A stretch of DNA of 64,000 nucleotides from Paraburkholderia mimosarum LMG 23256 = NBRC 106338 (GTDB lineage: Bacteria; Pseudomonadota; Gammaproteobacteria; Burkholderiales; Burkholderiaceae): NCBI RefSeq assembly GCF_000739815.1, contig NZ_BBJJ01000014.1, forward strand, positions 1-64,000, given 5' to 3'. Below, piece after piece: positions 1-8,907 of this stretch. The position numbers were made by a program, and so were the translations under genes. Under the pieces are notes generated by a model that had not been told where the DNA came from, did no database searches, and saw only the letters and a program-made list of their open reading frames with translations. Numbering within the stretch: the stretch's first letter is position 1; each line of letters begins with the position of its first letter.

Positions 1-1659
1 GACGGACATCGTCGCAAGCGAGGCGGTCCAGGCTTCGAGGCGTTGCTCGTCGCGCGCGGAAATTTCCGCATGCAGGTTCGCGGCGGCCTTCGGTGCTTCG
101 GCGGCCGCTTCTACCAGACGATCGATTTCGGCGATCGTCTTGCTCGATTGCTGCTGGGATTGCGCAGCGATCTCGTTCGCGGTTTGTGCAAGCGTCGCGC
201 AGATGTCCTGCTGACGTTGCGCGGTGGCCGCACTTGTCGCTTCCCACTCCTTGCGCAGTGCGGCGGCCATCGTCGCGAGCGCTTCGGCCCAGCTTGCGAG
301 CCGCGCTTCGTCGCGCTCACCGAGCTTCGTTTGCAGCTCGGCATGCGACTCGTCCACCGCGCGCAGCAGCGAAGCCGAGTGTTGTTCGAACGCGGCTGCG
401 GCCCTGGCGAGCGCCTGTTCGTTGCCGGCAGCGAGCGTTTCGCCCGCGCGTTGCTGTTGTTCGAGCGCCGCTTGCCACGCTTGCGACATCGTTCCCGAGG
501 CGCTTTCGATGCGCGTCGACACGTTTTCGAGCAGTCCCGCCGCCCGTTGCTCGAAGCTGGCGTTGAAGCGCTCGAGCGCGCCGCCCAGGCCGGCGGCGAA
601 CGCCTCGTTCGTCTCGCGATGCTGGGCGAGCGCGCGGTTCCAGATTTCGGCGACGTTCGCGGTCGAGGCCTCGAAGCCGCTTACGAGCCCTTCGACTTGC
701 CGCTGCACGGCCTGCGTGAGCGCGCCCTGCATCGACGCCGATTCGCGCGCGAGGCCCGCCATGGTCGCTTCCACGACCGGCTGGAGCGCCGCCCCCGCGG
801 CGCGCGCGCTTTCGGCGGCGCTCGACTTGAGCGACTGGCCCACGGAGGCCGCGAGACGGCTCCATGCGGCCTCCGCGTTGGCGGCGAAGGCCTGCTGGCT
901 CGCGATCTGCTGCTCGTGCTGCGCGGCGCTCTGGCGCTCGATCAGCGTCATCAGCGCCTGCAGCTTGTCGACCAGCGCGGGCATGGCGTCGGCCTGGCGT
1001 TGCAGCAGCTTGAAAGAGGCGTCGCGCTGGTGGGCGGGCGAAAAGGCGCGCAGCGTCGTGGCGATCTTCACGTCGAGCTGTTGCGCGGCTTCGATGCGCT
1101 CGCGGCGGCAGAGCGCCGAAAGCAGGCCGAGCATGGCGGACGTGGCCACACCCGCGATCGAGGTGCCGAACGCGAAGCCGAGGCCGTTCACGGGCGCGGC
1201 GAGCGAGGCGCGGATCGCATCGAGGTCCGCGGCGCTCTCCAGCGCCGCGCCCGTGCCCTTGAGCGTGACGACCATGCCGAGCAGCGTGCCGAGCATGCCG
1301 AGCAGCACGAGCAGGCCCGTGAGGTACGGCGCGAGCGCGGGGCCAGGCAGGGCCGCGCGCTCGCCTTCGATGCGTGCGCGCACCGGGTTGCGCAGGCCGG
1401 GGCTCAGGGTGTCGAGCCAGCCGGCGAGGCGCGCGGGCGGCGCGCTCAGTTGCGCGATGGCCTTCGCCAGCGTAGCCGTGGCCTGGTGAAACCGATAAAG
1501 CTCCCACGCGCCCGTGACATAGCACGCGCCGATCAGCAGCGTGACGGCGCTCGCTAGCGGATTCGAGACGAGATAGCCCGCGCCGATCCAGCAAACGGCG
1601 GCGAGGCCCACGACGAAGACAACGGGTTCAATGCGAAAACGGGACATAGCGCGGGACAT
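1..1659 (-). CDS. DUF802 membrane/coiled-coil protein (partial, C-terminus off the left edge)
   Basis: The reading frame starts at the ATG at 1659 (a second in-frame ATG is at 1647) and stays open to base 1, so 553 codons are visible and the stop lies outside the window. The N-terminus has two hydrophobic segments within about residues 12-55. A third (LTGLLVLLGMLGTLLGMVV) lies near residue 120, and a fourth around the motif NGLGFAFGTSIAG. The remaining 350 or more residues are Ala/Gln/Glu-rich and look like a long coiled coil. This matches DUF802 proteins of Burkholderiales. The segment layout resembles MotA/TolQ/ExbB stator proteins with a long tail (inference). It starts 10 bp after DUF3348 and is probably co-transcribed with it. 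No function is established. Confidence 0.85.
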   Translation of the reverse strand, partial: MSRAMSRFRIEPVVFVVGLAAVCWIGAGYLVSNPLASAVTLLIGACYVTGAWELYRFHQATATLAKAIAQLSAPPARLAGWLDTLSPGLRNPVRARIEGERAALPGPALAPYLTGLLVLLGMLGTLLGMVVTLKGTGAALESAADLDAIRASLAAPVNGLGFAFGTSIAGVATSAMLGLLSALCRRERIEAAQQLDVKIATTLRAFSPAHQRDASFKLLQRQADAMPALVDKLQALMTLIERQSAAQHEQQIASQQAFAANAEAAWSRLAASVGQSLKSSAAESARAAGAALQPVVEATMAGLARESASMQGALTQAVQRQVEGLVSGFEASTANVAEIWNRALAQHRETNEAFAAGLGGALERFNASFEQRAAGLLENVSTRIESASGTMSQAWQAALEQQQRAGETLAAGNEQALARAAAAFEQHSASLLRAVDESHAELQTKLGERDEARLASWAEALATMAAALRKEWEATSAATAQRQQDICATLAQTANEIAAQSQQQSSKTIAEIDRLVEAAAEAPKAAANLHAEISARDEQRLEAWTASLATMSV

Positions 1660-1669
1660 AGCGTTTGGG

Positions 1670-2395
1670 TTAGCGGGTGCGAAGGGCGGCAAGGAGCCCC
1701 TCCACCGGTTGAAACCGGATCTCAAGTTCGGCGAGCAACACGCTCTGCATATCCTTGCGAAAGTCTGCGAGCCAGGCGTGGGGCGCCGCGCTTTCTCCTG
1801 AGGATTCGACCTGCGCCGCGGCTGCCGCCGCGCGCAGACGCTCGAAATGCGTGCCCAGCAGCGCCGGCACCCCGGCGAGCAGGCTGCGCTCGCGGGCGCC
1901 GAGCGCCTGCTCCATCACGGCATCCACCGTGGCGAGGCGTGCGAGCGCGGGCGCGCGCGCGGCCAGCGCGGCACGCAGACGGACGCGCAGCGTGCCGATG
2001 TCCGTCTCCATGGCCTGCTGCAGGGCGAGGTAGCGCTGGCGGAAATCCGCGAAATCGGGTTCCACATCGGCTTGGGCCTGGGCGCTGGCGGCCGGTGTGC
2101 GCCGTCCGTCGCGGCGCGCGGACGCACCTTCGCCCACAATGGCCTTTCTCAGCGCCGCGCGCACGCGCTCGCTCTGGCTCTGCTCGGCGCTGGCGCCCAC
2201 GCGCGCCGCTGGCTCGCCGCCCGGCGCCTGAGCGCTGAGCGCCGTCGAAAGCGCGATCGCGTCCGTCCAGCCGAGCCACTGGCTCAGATGGTCCGAGATC
2301 GATTGACGGGATTCGGTCACCTCGGCGTCGCCGAAGCGGGCGAGTAAGCGAACGAGCGTCGGGCCGCTCAACGCGAGGCGTTGCGGGGCTAGCAC
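1670..2395 (-). CDS. DUF3348 family protein
   Basis: This 241-residue protein starts with GTG at 2395, preceded by AGGTG five bases upstream. The N-terminal LSGPTLVRLLARFGD and SISDHLSQWLGWTDAIALS segments are typical of DUF3348 proteins. The rest is Ala/Arg-rich and helical, and no catalytic motif is visible. It lies directly upstream of the DUF802 gene. The two families usually occur together in Burkholderia, so a shared role in an envelope or motor-like complex is likely, but the biochemical function is unknown. Confidence 0.85.
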   Translation of the reverse strand: MLAPQRLALSGPTLVRLLARFGDAEVTESRQSISDHLSQWLGWTDAIALSTALSAQAPGGEPAARVGASAEQSQSERVRAALRKAIVGEGASARRDGRRTPAASAQAQADVEPDFADFRQRYLALQQAMETDIGTLRVRLRAALAARAPALARLATVDAVMEQALGARERSLLAGVPALLGTHFERLRAAAAAAQVESSGESAAPHAWLADFRKDMQSVLLAELEIRFQPVEGLLAALRTR

Positions 2396-2545
2396 TTTTT
2401 CACCTGGGTCACCTGGGCAAAAACCCGCTAGTTTACACGCCCGGGAGGGCGCGGCCGGGATCGGCGGTGTAACGGGCGCGAGAGCCGCGAGCGCAGGAGG
2501 CGTTCTCGCGGTCGCGAGGCCCCGCCGCGCGGGGCTTCAGCGGTT

Positions 2546-3196
2546 TCAGGCCCTGGCTTCCCCGGCCAGGATCTGCAGGATCGCCCGCTCGAACGTTTCG
2601 ACGGGCTGGCCGCCGCTGATCAGATACTGCTCGTCGAAGATGATCCCGGGCACCGACTGGATGCCCGCGGCCTGGTACTCGTGCTCTTCGGCGCGCACCT
2701 CGTCGGCGTACCGGCCGCTCTCCAGCACCTCGCGCGCTTGTTGCGCGTCGAGCCCCACGGACTGCGCCGCCGCGACGAGCACCGTGTGATCGCTCGTGTC
2801 CTTGCCCTCGCCGTGATACGCGCGCAGCAGCGCGAGCTTGAGCGGCACCTGCTTGCCCTCGATGCCGGCCCAGTGCAGCAGGCGATGCGCGTCGAAGGTG
2901 TTGTAGATCCGCTCGCGCGGGCCGAACTCAAAGCCGACGCTCGCGCCGCGCTCGCGGATCATGGCGTGCGTCTGCTCGATCTGTTCGGGCGTACGGCCGT
3001 ACTTCTTGCCGAGATAGTCGAGCACGGACTCACCGCCCGGACCCATCTGCGGGTTGAGCTCGAAGGGATGCACGACGATCTGCGCGTCGACGCGTTCGCT
3101 CAGACGTTCGAGCGCGAGATTGAGCGACGAGAGGCCGATTGCACACCACGGGCATGCGATGTCGGAGACGAAGTCGATTCTGATCGGTTGTTTCAT
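2546..3196 (-). CDS. DsbA-family oxidoreductase, FrnE-like
   Basis: The protein has 216 residues and starts at the ATG at 3196, preceded by AGGA at a good distance. The N-terminal FVSDIACPWCAIG carries the CxxC redox motif of the thioredoxin-fold DsbA/FrnE family. The C-terminal half has the cis-Pro region QSVPGIIFDEQYLISGGQP and matches FrnE along its length. No signal peptide is seen, so a cytoplasmic thiol-disulfide oxidoreductase or isomerase role is likely. The substrate is unknown. It follows dbpA on the same strand after 83 bp and may share its transcript. Confidence 0.88.
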   Translation of the reverse strand: MKQPIRIDFVSDIACPWCAIGLSSLNLALERLSERVDAQIVVHPFELNPQMGPGGESVLDYLGKKYGRTPEQIEQTHAMIRERGASVGFEFGPRERIYNTFDAHRLLHWAGIEGKQVPLKLALLRAYHGEGKDTSDHTVLVAAAQSVGLDAQQAREVLESGRYADEVRAEEHEYQAAGIQSVPGIIFDEQYLISGGQPVETFERAILQILAGEARA

Positions 3197-3279
3197 GGCA
3201 TTCCTGATACGGTTGAGCGGCGGCGCCACGCATCGAGACTGAGCAATTGCCGTGCGCGCTTCGCTGCGGTTTCGTCGGC

Positions 3280-4686
3280 TCATTCGTCCATCATGCGGGC
3301 CCGGACCTTCTTGCCCTTGACCTTGCCCGCGTTGAGCTTGCGCAGCGCGTCGCGCGCGATGCTGCGCTCCACGGCCACGTAGGTCGAGAAGTCGGTCACG
3401 TTGATCTTGCCGATCTGCGTGCCGCTGAAGCCCGCTTCGCCGGTGAGCGCGCCCAGCACGTCGCCGGGGCGGATCTTGTCCTTCTTGCCGCCGAGGATCT
3501 GTAGCGTCTCCATGGGCGGCAGCAGCGGCTCGTTGCTGGCGGCGTTGAGTTCCGCGAGGGGACGCCATTCGACTTCGCGCTTGAGCGCCTGCTCGATGCC
3601 GCCCACGCGGCCCATCTCGTCCATGCTCGCGAGGCTGAGCGCCCAGCCGTCCTGATCGGCGCGGCCCGTGCGGCCGATGCGGTGCACGTACACTTCCGGG
3701 TCGGGCGTGACGTCCACGTTGATCACGGCTTCGAGCTGCGCGATGTCGAGGCCGCGCGCGGCCACGTCGGTGGCGACGAGCACCGAGCAGCTGCGGTTCG
3801 CGAACTGGATCAGCACCTGGTCGCGCTCGCGCTGGTCGAGCTCGCCGTGCAGCGCGAGCGCGTGGAAGCCCTGCGCGCGCAGCACGTCGAGCAGATCGCG
3901 GCATTGCTGCTTCGTGTTGCAGAACGCGAGCGTGCTCACGGGGCGATAGTGATTGAGCAGCATGCCCACGGCGTGCAGGCGCTCGTCCTCCGTCACTTCG
4001 TAGAAGCGCTGGCGGATCTTGCTGTCGTCGTGGTGCTCTTCGAGCTTCACTTCCTTCGGATTGCGAAGGAACTGCTGGCTCAGCTTCGCGATGCCCTCGG
4101 GGTAGGTCGCCGAAAAGAGCAGGGTTTGGCGCTCCTTGGGGCACTGGCGCGCCACGGTGGCGATGTCGTCGAAGAAGCCCATGTCGAGCATGCGGTCGGC
4201 TTCGTCGAGCACGAGCGTGTTGAGCGCGCCGAGCGCGAGATTGCCGCGCTCCAGATGATCCATGATGCGGCCCGGCGTGCCCACGACGATGTGGGCGCCA
4301 TGTTCGAGGCTCGCGGCCTGCGGGCGCATGGGCGTGCCGCCGCACAGCGTGAGCACCTTGATGTTCTCCTCGGCGCGCGCGAGGCGGCGGATTTCCTGCG
4401 CGACCTGGTCGGCCAGCTCTCGCGTGGGGCAGAGGATCATGGCTTGCACGTCCTGGCGGCGCGCGTCGAGACGCGAGAGCAAAGCGAGCGAGAAGGCAGC
4501 GGTCTTGCCGCTGCCGGTTTTCGCCTGGGCGATGAGGTCGTGGCCCGCGAAAGCGATGGGCAGGCTCGCCGCCTGGATCGGCGTCATGTCGACGTAGCCG
4601 AGCCGGGTGAGGTTCTCGAGCATGGCGGGTGCGAGCGGCAGTTCGCTGAAGGGCGTGGCGGGCGTTGCAGTGGCTTTGTTTGTCAT
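3280..4686 (-). CDS. dbpA: ATP-dependent RNA helicase DbpA
   Basis: This 468-residue DEAD-box helicase carries the Q motif region (TPIQAASLPIA, about residue 35), Walker A AKTGSGKT (55-62), DEAD (161-164), SAT (192-194) and HRIGRTGR (motif VI). The C-terminal 75 residues (GDVLGALTGEAGFSGTQIG and following) form the DbpA-specific RNA-binding domain, which recognises 23S rRNA hairpin 92 in characterised members. Its role is large-subunit ribosome assembly in the cytoplasm. Full length for the family. Confidence 0.96.
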   Translation of the reverse strand: MTNKATATPATPFSELPLAPAMLENLTRLGYVDMTPIQAASLPIAFAGHDLIAQAKTGSGKTAAFSLALLSRLDARRQDVQAMILCPTRELADQVAQEIRRLARAEENIKVLTLCGGTPMRPQAASLEHGAHIVVGTPGRIMDHLERGNLALGALNTLVLDEADRMLDMGFFDDIATVARQCPKERQTLLFSATYPEGIAKLSQQFLRNPKEVKLEEHHDDSKIRQRFYEVTEDERLHAVGMLLNHYRPVSTLAFCNTKQQCRDLLDVLRAQGFHALALHGELDQRERDQVLIQFANRSCSVLVATDVAARGLDIAQLEAVINVDVTPDPEVYVHRIGRTGRADQDGWALSLASMDEMGRVGGIEQALKREVEWRPLAELNAASNEPLLPPMETLQILGGKKDKIRPGDVLGALTGEAGFSGTQIGKINVTDFSTYVAVERSIARDALRKLNAGKVKGKKVRARMMDE

Positions 4687-5081
4687 GACGGGGTCTCGCG
4701 CCGGACGGGGTGAGGGCGACGCGGCCGTTCGGTAGAAGTGGCGTCGATGCGGGTGATGCGGGCGCGGTGAATGCGCGCGTTGGGGATTTTAACGGATGCG
4801 GGCGATTGCGCCCGCGCGCGTGTTCGCGCGAGGGGTGATGGCGAGCGGCGCTTCAGAGCCCATTAGCTATGGGTTTGTTAAGGATGGTGGTACCGGGCAA
4901 TCAATCGCAATCAATCATCAGTCGCGGCTCGACGACGGGCAAAGCAAGACGTCCACGCAGGGTCAAATGGAGTTGCCTGGCCACGTATCTTCACGTGCCG
5001 GGGAATGGGAACTGTCGCCGCCCGAAACAGCCGGATCAATCCGTGGGCTTTGGTCCTGGCAGTAAATGCCCAGGTACGCTG
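4687..5081. other. intergenic stretch without a supported gene
   Basis: About 395 bases between the dbpA start and the methyltransferase stop. It should contain the dbpA promoter. Short open frames on the plus strand have no recognisable protein features, and no repeat or RNA gene was seen. Confidence 0.6.
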
Positions 5082-5945
5082 TCAGGTTGCCGGATTGCGT
5101 GCCATGACGATCCATGCCGCGCCGTCGATCATCACCGACCGCTCGCCGGGGAGGCCCGCGAAGGCGGCACGAACCGCGGCCGAGGCGCGGGCGCGAATGT
5201 CGTCGGGCTGATCTGCGAGCGCACGCGACAGTGGGCCGACCTCGAGCGTCATCTTCACCGCGTCGTCGATCGCAGCGTCCCGCGTCCCGCCCGCACCGAA
5301 CGGGACGGAAGCATCGAAGGGCGCGATAGCGATGTCGGTGAGGCCGGCCGCCGTCAGCATGCGTGCCACGCGCCCCCGGTCGCCGAACGAAAATGGGCCG
5401 GGCGCTTCGGGATCGGGCGGCGCGCTCGGCGGGAGGATGCCCTTGATCGCGCCCATCGGCAGGCGCACCCAATCGTTCTCGGCCGCGCCGCGCCAGCAGA
5501 CGAAAGCGACCCGCCCGCCTGGCCGCAGCGCGCGTCGCATATGGGCGAACGCCGCTGTCGGATCGTCGAAGAACATCACCCCGAAACGCGAGAAGAGGAT
5601 GTCGAACGCGCCCTCGGGCAGCTCTGCGCTGCTGGCGTCGGCCACCTGGAACTGGACCGGCGCATCCTGTGGCGCAAGCGCGCGCGCCCGGCCGATCAGC
5701 GCTTCGGATATGTCCACGCCCAGCACCTGGCCCCCCGCGCCGACGCGGGCGGCCAGAGCCAGACTCGACGCGCCCGCGCCGCAGCCGACGTCCAGCACGC
5801 GCTCGCCCGTCATGGGCCCGGCGGCTTCTATCGCGGCCTGGCCGAACACCGCCACCATGGCGTCGAGCCGGGCCTGGTTGGCGACCCAGCGCTCCCCGCT
5901 TTGACCATTCCAGTCGGCCACCTGATAGGCGTTTTGCTCTGCCAT
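5082..5945 (-). CDS. class I SAM-dependent methyltransferase
   Basis: This 287-residue protein has the SAM-binding motif VLDVGCGAGAS (about residues 50-60) and an acidic residue ending strand 2 (LGVDIS). ALRPGGRVAFVCW is post-motif II. This is the Methyltransf_11/25 type of Rossmann fold. The C-terminal region (about 190-287) is a small lid-like domain ending IDGAAWIVMARNP. It lies next to an SDR and a flavoprotein on the same strand, which suggests small-molecule metabolism. The substrate cannot be read from sequence. Confidence 0.85.
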   Translation of the reverse strand: MAEQNAYQVADWNGQSGERWVANQARLDAMVAVFGQAAIEAAGPMTGERVLDVGCGAGASSLALAARVGAGGQVLGVDISEALIGRARALAPQDAPVQFQVADASSAELPEGAFDILFSRFGVMFFDDPTAAFAHMRRALRPGGRVAFVCWRGAAENDWVRLPMGAIKGILPPSAPPDPEAPGPFSFGDRGRVARMLTAAGLTDIAIAPFDASVPFGAGGTRDAAIDDAVKMTLEVGPLSRALADQPDDIRARASAAVRAAFAGLPGERSVMIDGAAWIVMARNPAT

Positions 5946-6081
5946 GTCATCTCCTTGCTCTGATTCGTTCTGAACTAGCTACCCTTTGTTCGAGACAAGG
6001 GGAGCCGAACCGATGCCGAGGTGCGCATCGCAGTCAGAGCCCCGCTTGTTCGAGGAACGCCAGAGGCCAGCGCGCCAGGCG

Positions 6082-6882
6082 TTAAGCGTCCACTATTCTT
6101 TTCAACGTGGCCCTTTGCATTGATCGCGGCGTCAGACGATTCGAAAAGGCTGCCATCTTGTTCGACAGGCCCGCGACCACCATAGCCTTTCCTCGCAACA
6201 ACGCCCGAATACCGCTCGCGGCGACCGGACGAGGCTTCATGGTGAGGAGGCGCAGCAAGGCCGATGGGGTTGCGCCGGCAGCCTCATCGAAGCCCGTCGC
6301 GGTGTGCCCCGGGCAGAGAGTGGTAGCAACCACACCATGCGGGCGCAGTTCGTCGTGCAGGGCCTCGCCAAGGGCGAGTACGTATGCCTTGGTCGCCGCA
6401 TAGGCCGCGTAGCTGGGAACGGCCTGGAAGGCCATGAGGCTGGCGACGAGAAGTATATGTCCAGATCGCCGCCTGGCCATATCGCGGCCGAAGAGATAGG
6501 TCAGCTCCGTGAGCGTCGTGATGTTGAGCTGGATCATGTTCGCGGTGCGCTCGATCGGCGTTTCCAATAAGTCGCCGTGCAAGCCGTATCCGGCATTGTT
6601 CAACAAGATGTCGACGGTCACCGACCTCGCGTCGAGACTGCATTTCAAGCGGCTGGCCGCGCCCGGCGAGGCAAGATCGATCGCCTCGACCAGCACATCC
6701 ACCCCGTATTTGCGGCGGAGATCGGAGGCAAGCTTTTCCATCGACTCCTGCCGTCGGGCCGCCAATACGAGATTGACTTTCTGCGCAGCCAGTAGATCTG
6801 CGAATTCAAGGCCGAGGCCACTCGACGCCCCGGTGATAACAGCCCATTTTCCGGCGAAGCTGCTCATTGGTTCTTTCGGCAT
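6082..6882 (-). CDS. short-chain dehydrogenase/reductase
   Basis: The ATG at 6882 is preferred over the in-frame TTG at 6909 because GAGGA lies eight bases before it. The 266-residue protein has the classical SDR cofactor motif TGASSGLG (17-24), NNAG (95-98), catalytic Ser near 148 and YAATK (Tyr161, Lys165). ARR after the second strand suggests NADP(H). It is the DltE/YqjQ type with a C-terminal extension after the core. The neighbours are the methyltransferase and a flavoprotein. The substrate is unknown. Confidence 0.9.
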   Translation of the reverse strand: MPKEPMSSFAGKWAVITGASSGLGLEFADLLAAQKVNLVLAARRQESMEKLASDLRRKYGVDVLVEAIDLASPGAASRLKCSLDARSVTVDILLNNAGYGLHGDLLETPIERTANMIQLNITTLTELTYLFGRDMARRRSGHILLVASLMAFQAVPSYAAYAATKAYVLALGEALHDELRPHGVVATTLCPGHTATGFDEAAGATPSALLRLLTMKPRPVAASGIRALLRGKAMVVAGLSNKMAAFSNRLTPRSMQRATLKRIVDA

Positions 6883-7045
6883 CGTTCTCTTCCTCAACTC
6901 TTTGGTCAACGAATGGGGCTCCGCCCCATTCTCAATCGGAACACCCGCCTATCCTTTCGATCGGCGACGGTCTCGCGAACCTGTTCGGCCGCCGCATCCA
7001 GAAGGGCCTACGCCAGGTCGGGCTCGTTGACGACACGTGATGGCG

Positions 7046-7262
7046 TCACCGCGCCGGGCGGGCGCCGCCCGTTTCACACCTTCGCTGTCCGTTCGAGCGG
7101 TGGCTCATGATTTGGCGCTGCATTACCGGTGCCGTGACGAGCCGCGCCGCCGAGTCGATCCATGCTCGCCCGGAGAATTCGAAGCTGCCCGAGGCCGTTC
7201 GAATGTCTTCCAGGATCGCGTCCCGGGTCTTCTGATCGATCTCCCCAGGGATGGAATCTGTG
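7046..7262 (-). pseudogene. possible gene remnant upstream of the SDR
   Basis: In the 383-base gap between the SDR start and the flavoprotein stop, one minus-strand frame reads like real protein for about 45 residues (SIPGEIDQKTRDAILEDIR, then a stretch ending DSAARLVTAPV). It has no start of its own and continues upstream only as the wrong frame of the flavoprotein gene. It could be the C-terminal end of a deleted gene. I cannot assign a family. Confidence 0.3.
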
Positions 7263-7265
7263 CTC

Positions 7266-8159
7266 TCAAACCACCATCGACTGCTGGGCGAAGATACCCG
7301 CCATCGCGCCCTGCGATGATGCCTGGGTGACCGAGGGCAAGAGGGGCGTGGCGAGGTCGCCGGCGGCGTAGATGCCGGGCATGCTGGTTTGGCGGCGCTC
7401 GTCGACCTTGAGGACGATGCCGGTGGGCGTATCCACCGTGGCGAGGCCCAGCGATTCATGCAGGCTTGCGGACGGCTTGTTGCGCGGCTGGGCGAACAGG
7501 ACGTCGACCGCGACATTGCGGCGGGTATCGAGATTGACGGTGGTGAGATGGCCCTTGTGGTGGGCGATCTCGACGATCCGGCCATCGACGACAGGGGTGT
7601 TGCGGCGCGCCAGATCGGCCTGGATATCGGGCGCAATGTCATGACCATCGGCGAAGACAGTCAACTTGTCCGTCCAATCGCGGAACAGCCTGACAGACGG
7701 ATGCGACTGCGGGCCCGACCAAACGAGGCCCCAATGCTGGCCGGCGACTTCGAAGCCGTCGCAATAGGGGCAGGGCACGATGGACGTGCCCCAGCTTTCG
7801 GCAAAGCCGGGAACATCAGGCATCTGGTCGGCGACGCCATAGCTCAGGATCAGGCGGCGCGCCCTTAGGCTTTCGTTATCATCCGTGACGACGCAGAAGT
7901 CGTCGATGGCGCCAGACACGCTCTCGGCACGGGCATCGACCAGCCTGATCGTTGGATAGCGCGCCAGCTGCTGCCGCGCCTCGACCAGGATGTCCAGCGG
8001 CGGCTTGTGATCGTGGCCGAGCAGGCCATGCGAGTGTCCGGCAAAGCGGTTGCGCGGCCGACCGGTATCGAGAACCGTGACCTTGCGGCGGGCACGGCCG
8101 AGCTGCAGGGCGGCGGCGAGACCGGCAAAGCTGCCGCCGATGATGATGACGTCATTCAC
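7266..8159 (-). CDS. NAD(P)/FAD-dependent oxidoreductase, thioredoxin-reductase-like
   Basis: The GTG at 8159 is chosen because it places the FAD motif VIIIGGSFAGLAAA at the N-terminus and has GGAG nine bases upstream. The protein is 297 residues, the usual length for this family. It has CPYC (130-133) in the position of the TrxB redox-active CxxC and the C-terminal FAD motif GIYAAGDLATP. It is probably a cytoplasmic flavin disulfide reductase or related oxidase. It is divergent from the TetR gene at 8275, which likely controls it. Confidence 0.9.
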   Translation of the reverse strand: MNDVIIIGGSFAGLAAALQLGRARRKVTVLDTGRPRNRFAGHSHGLLGHDHKPPLDILVEARQQLARYPTIRLVDARAESVSGAIDDFCVVTDDNESLRARRLILSYGVADQMPDVPGFAESWGTSIVPCPYCDGFEVAGQHWGLVWSGPQSHPSVRLFRDWTDKLTVFADGHDIAPDIQADLARRNTPVVDGRIVEIAHHKGHLTTVNLDTRRNVAVDVLFAQPRNKPSASLHESLGLATVDTPTGIVLKVDERRQTSMPGIYAAGDLATPLLPSVTQASSQGAMAGIFAQQSMVV

Positions 8160-8217
8160 GGTGATCGGCTCCGTGCTGTGGATGAGGGCTTGGGTTGAGG
8201 CTGGCTTGCAGGTTTTA

Positions 8218-8233
8218 GATACTTCGTGGTATC
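8218..8233. promoter_or_regulatory. candidate TetR operator
   Basis: A perfect inverted repeat (arms GATAC and GTATC, six-base spacer) lies in the 115-base divergent region between the flavoprotein and TetR genes. Position and symmetry fit an autoregulatory TetR site. This is inference from sequence only. Confidence 0.5.
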
Positions 8234-8274
8234 GTAATGCAAGAATTTGAATACTGTCAAGTACTGGAATTGTC

Positions 8275-8907
8275 GTGACCGAAAACAACCAGGGCCGGCG
8301 CGGCCGGCCGGCCAACGAGGCGCTTCGCCAAACGATAGTCGACGCCGCGTGCGAACTCTTTGTGGAATTGGGTTTTCAAGCGACGACCATGGACAAGGTC
8401 GCCCAGCGGGCGAAGATATCCAAGCTCAGCATCTATCGGCACTTCGAAAACAAGGAGGCGCTGTTCAGCGCGGCGATGGCGGCCCGCTGCCATCAATTTG
8501 CACCACAGGCCCTTTCTGAAGGCGTCGACGGTTCGGCCGAAGATCAGCTCATGGCGGTGGGATCATCCCTGCTTCGCACGCTGTTGAGCCCGGACGTCCG
8601 CAGTGTCGAAGCCATGGTTTTGGCCGACAAGACGAATCAAAAGTCGTTAAGCAAGCTCCATTACGATGCCGGGCCCGCCCATGTCATCGCCCAAATCGAG
8701 GCCGTGTTGCGTCAGTTGCACGCGAAAGCGATTCTGAACGTACCCGATGCTCTCCGGTCCGCCCGCTTGTTTGCCGCGCTTTTCAAAGGATCCGATCTCC
8801 TGCTTATCGCACGCTTCGATGAGGCGAGAGCAGAGGACGACAACGAAATCGAATCCTGGTGCCGGTCGGCCGTCGCCATGTTCATCGCCGCGCACCGTCG
8901 CATCTAA
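8275..8907 (+). CDS. TetR/AcrR family transcriptional regulator
   Basis: The protein has 210 residues and a GTG start. The N-terminus RRGRPANEALRQTIVDAAC leads into a TetR helix-turn-helix (about residues 14-60) with the signature MDKVAQRAKISKLSIYRHF. The C-terminal ligand domain is all-helical and resembles AcrR-type C-terminal domains. It is divergent from the flavoprotein gene, with a palindrome in between, so it most likely represses that cluster. The ligand is unknown. Confidence 0.93.
   Translation: MTENNQGRRGRPANEALRQTIVDAACELFVELGFQATTMDKVAQRAKISKLSIYRHFENKEALFSAAMAARCHQFAPQALSEGVDGSAEDQLMAVGSSLLRTLLSPDVRSVEAMVLADKTNQKSLSKLHYDAGPAHVIAQIEAVLRQLHAKAILNVPDALRSARLFAALFKGSDLLLIARFDEARAEDDNEIESWCRSAVAMFIAAHRRI

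Noticed and set aside
43-1557. 504-codon open frame on the plus strand
   Set aside because: It is Arg/Ala-rich antisense reading of the DUF802 gene, whose minus-strand frame has clear membrane and coiled-coil features.
2546-4345. 599-codon frame joining a helicase shadow to the FrnE-like protein
   Set aside because: The real start is the ATG at 3196 with a ribosome site. The upstream part is a shadow of dbpA.
4796-5065. 89-codon plus-strand frame between dbpA and the methyltransferase
   Set aside because: The protein has no recognisable features and the frame has no ribosome site. It was left as intergenic.
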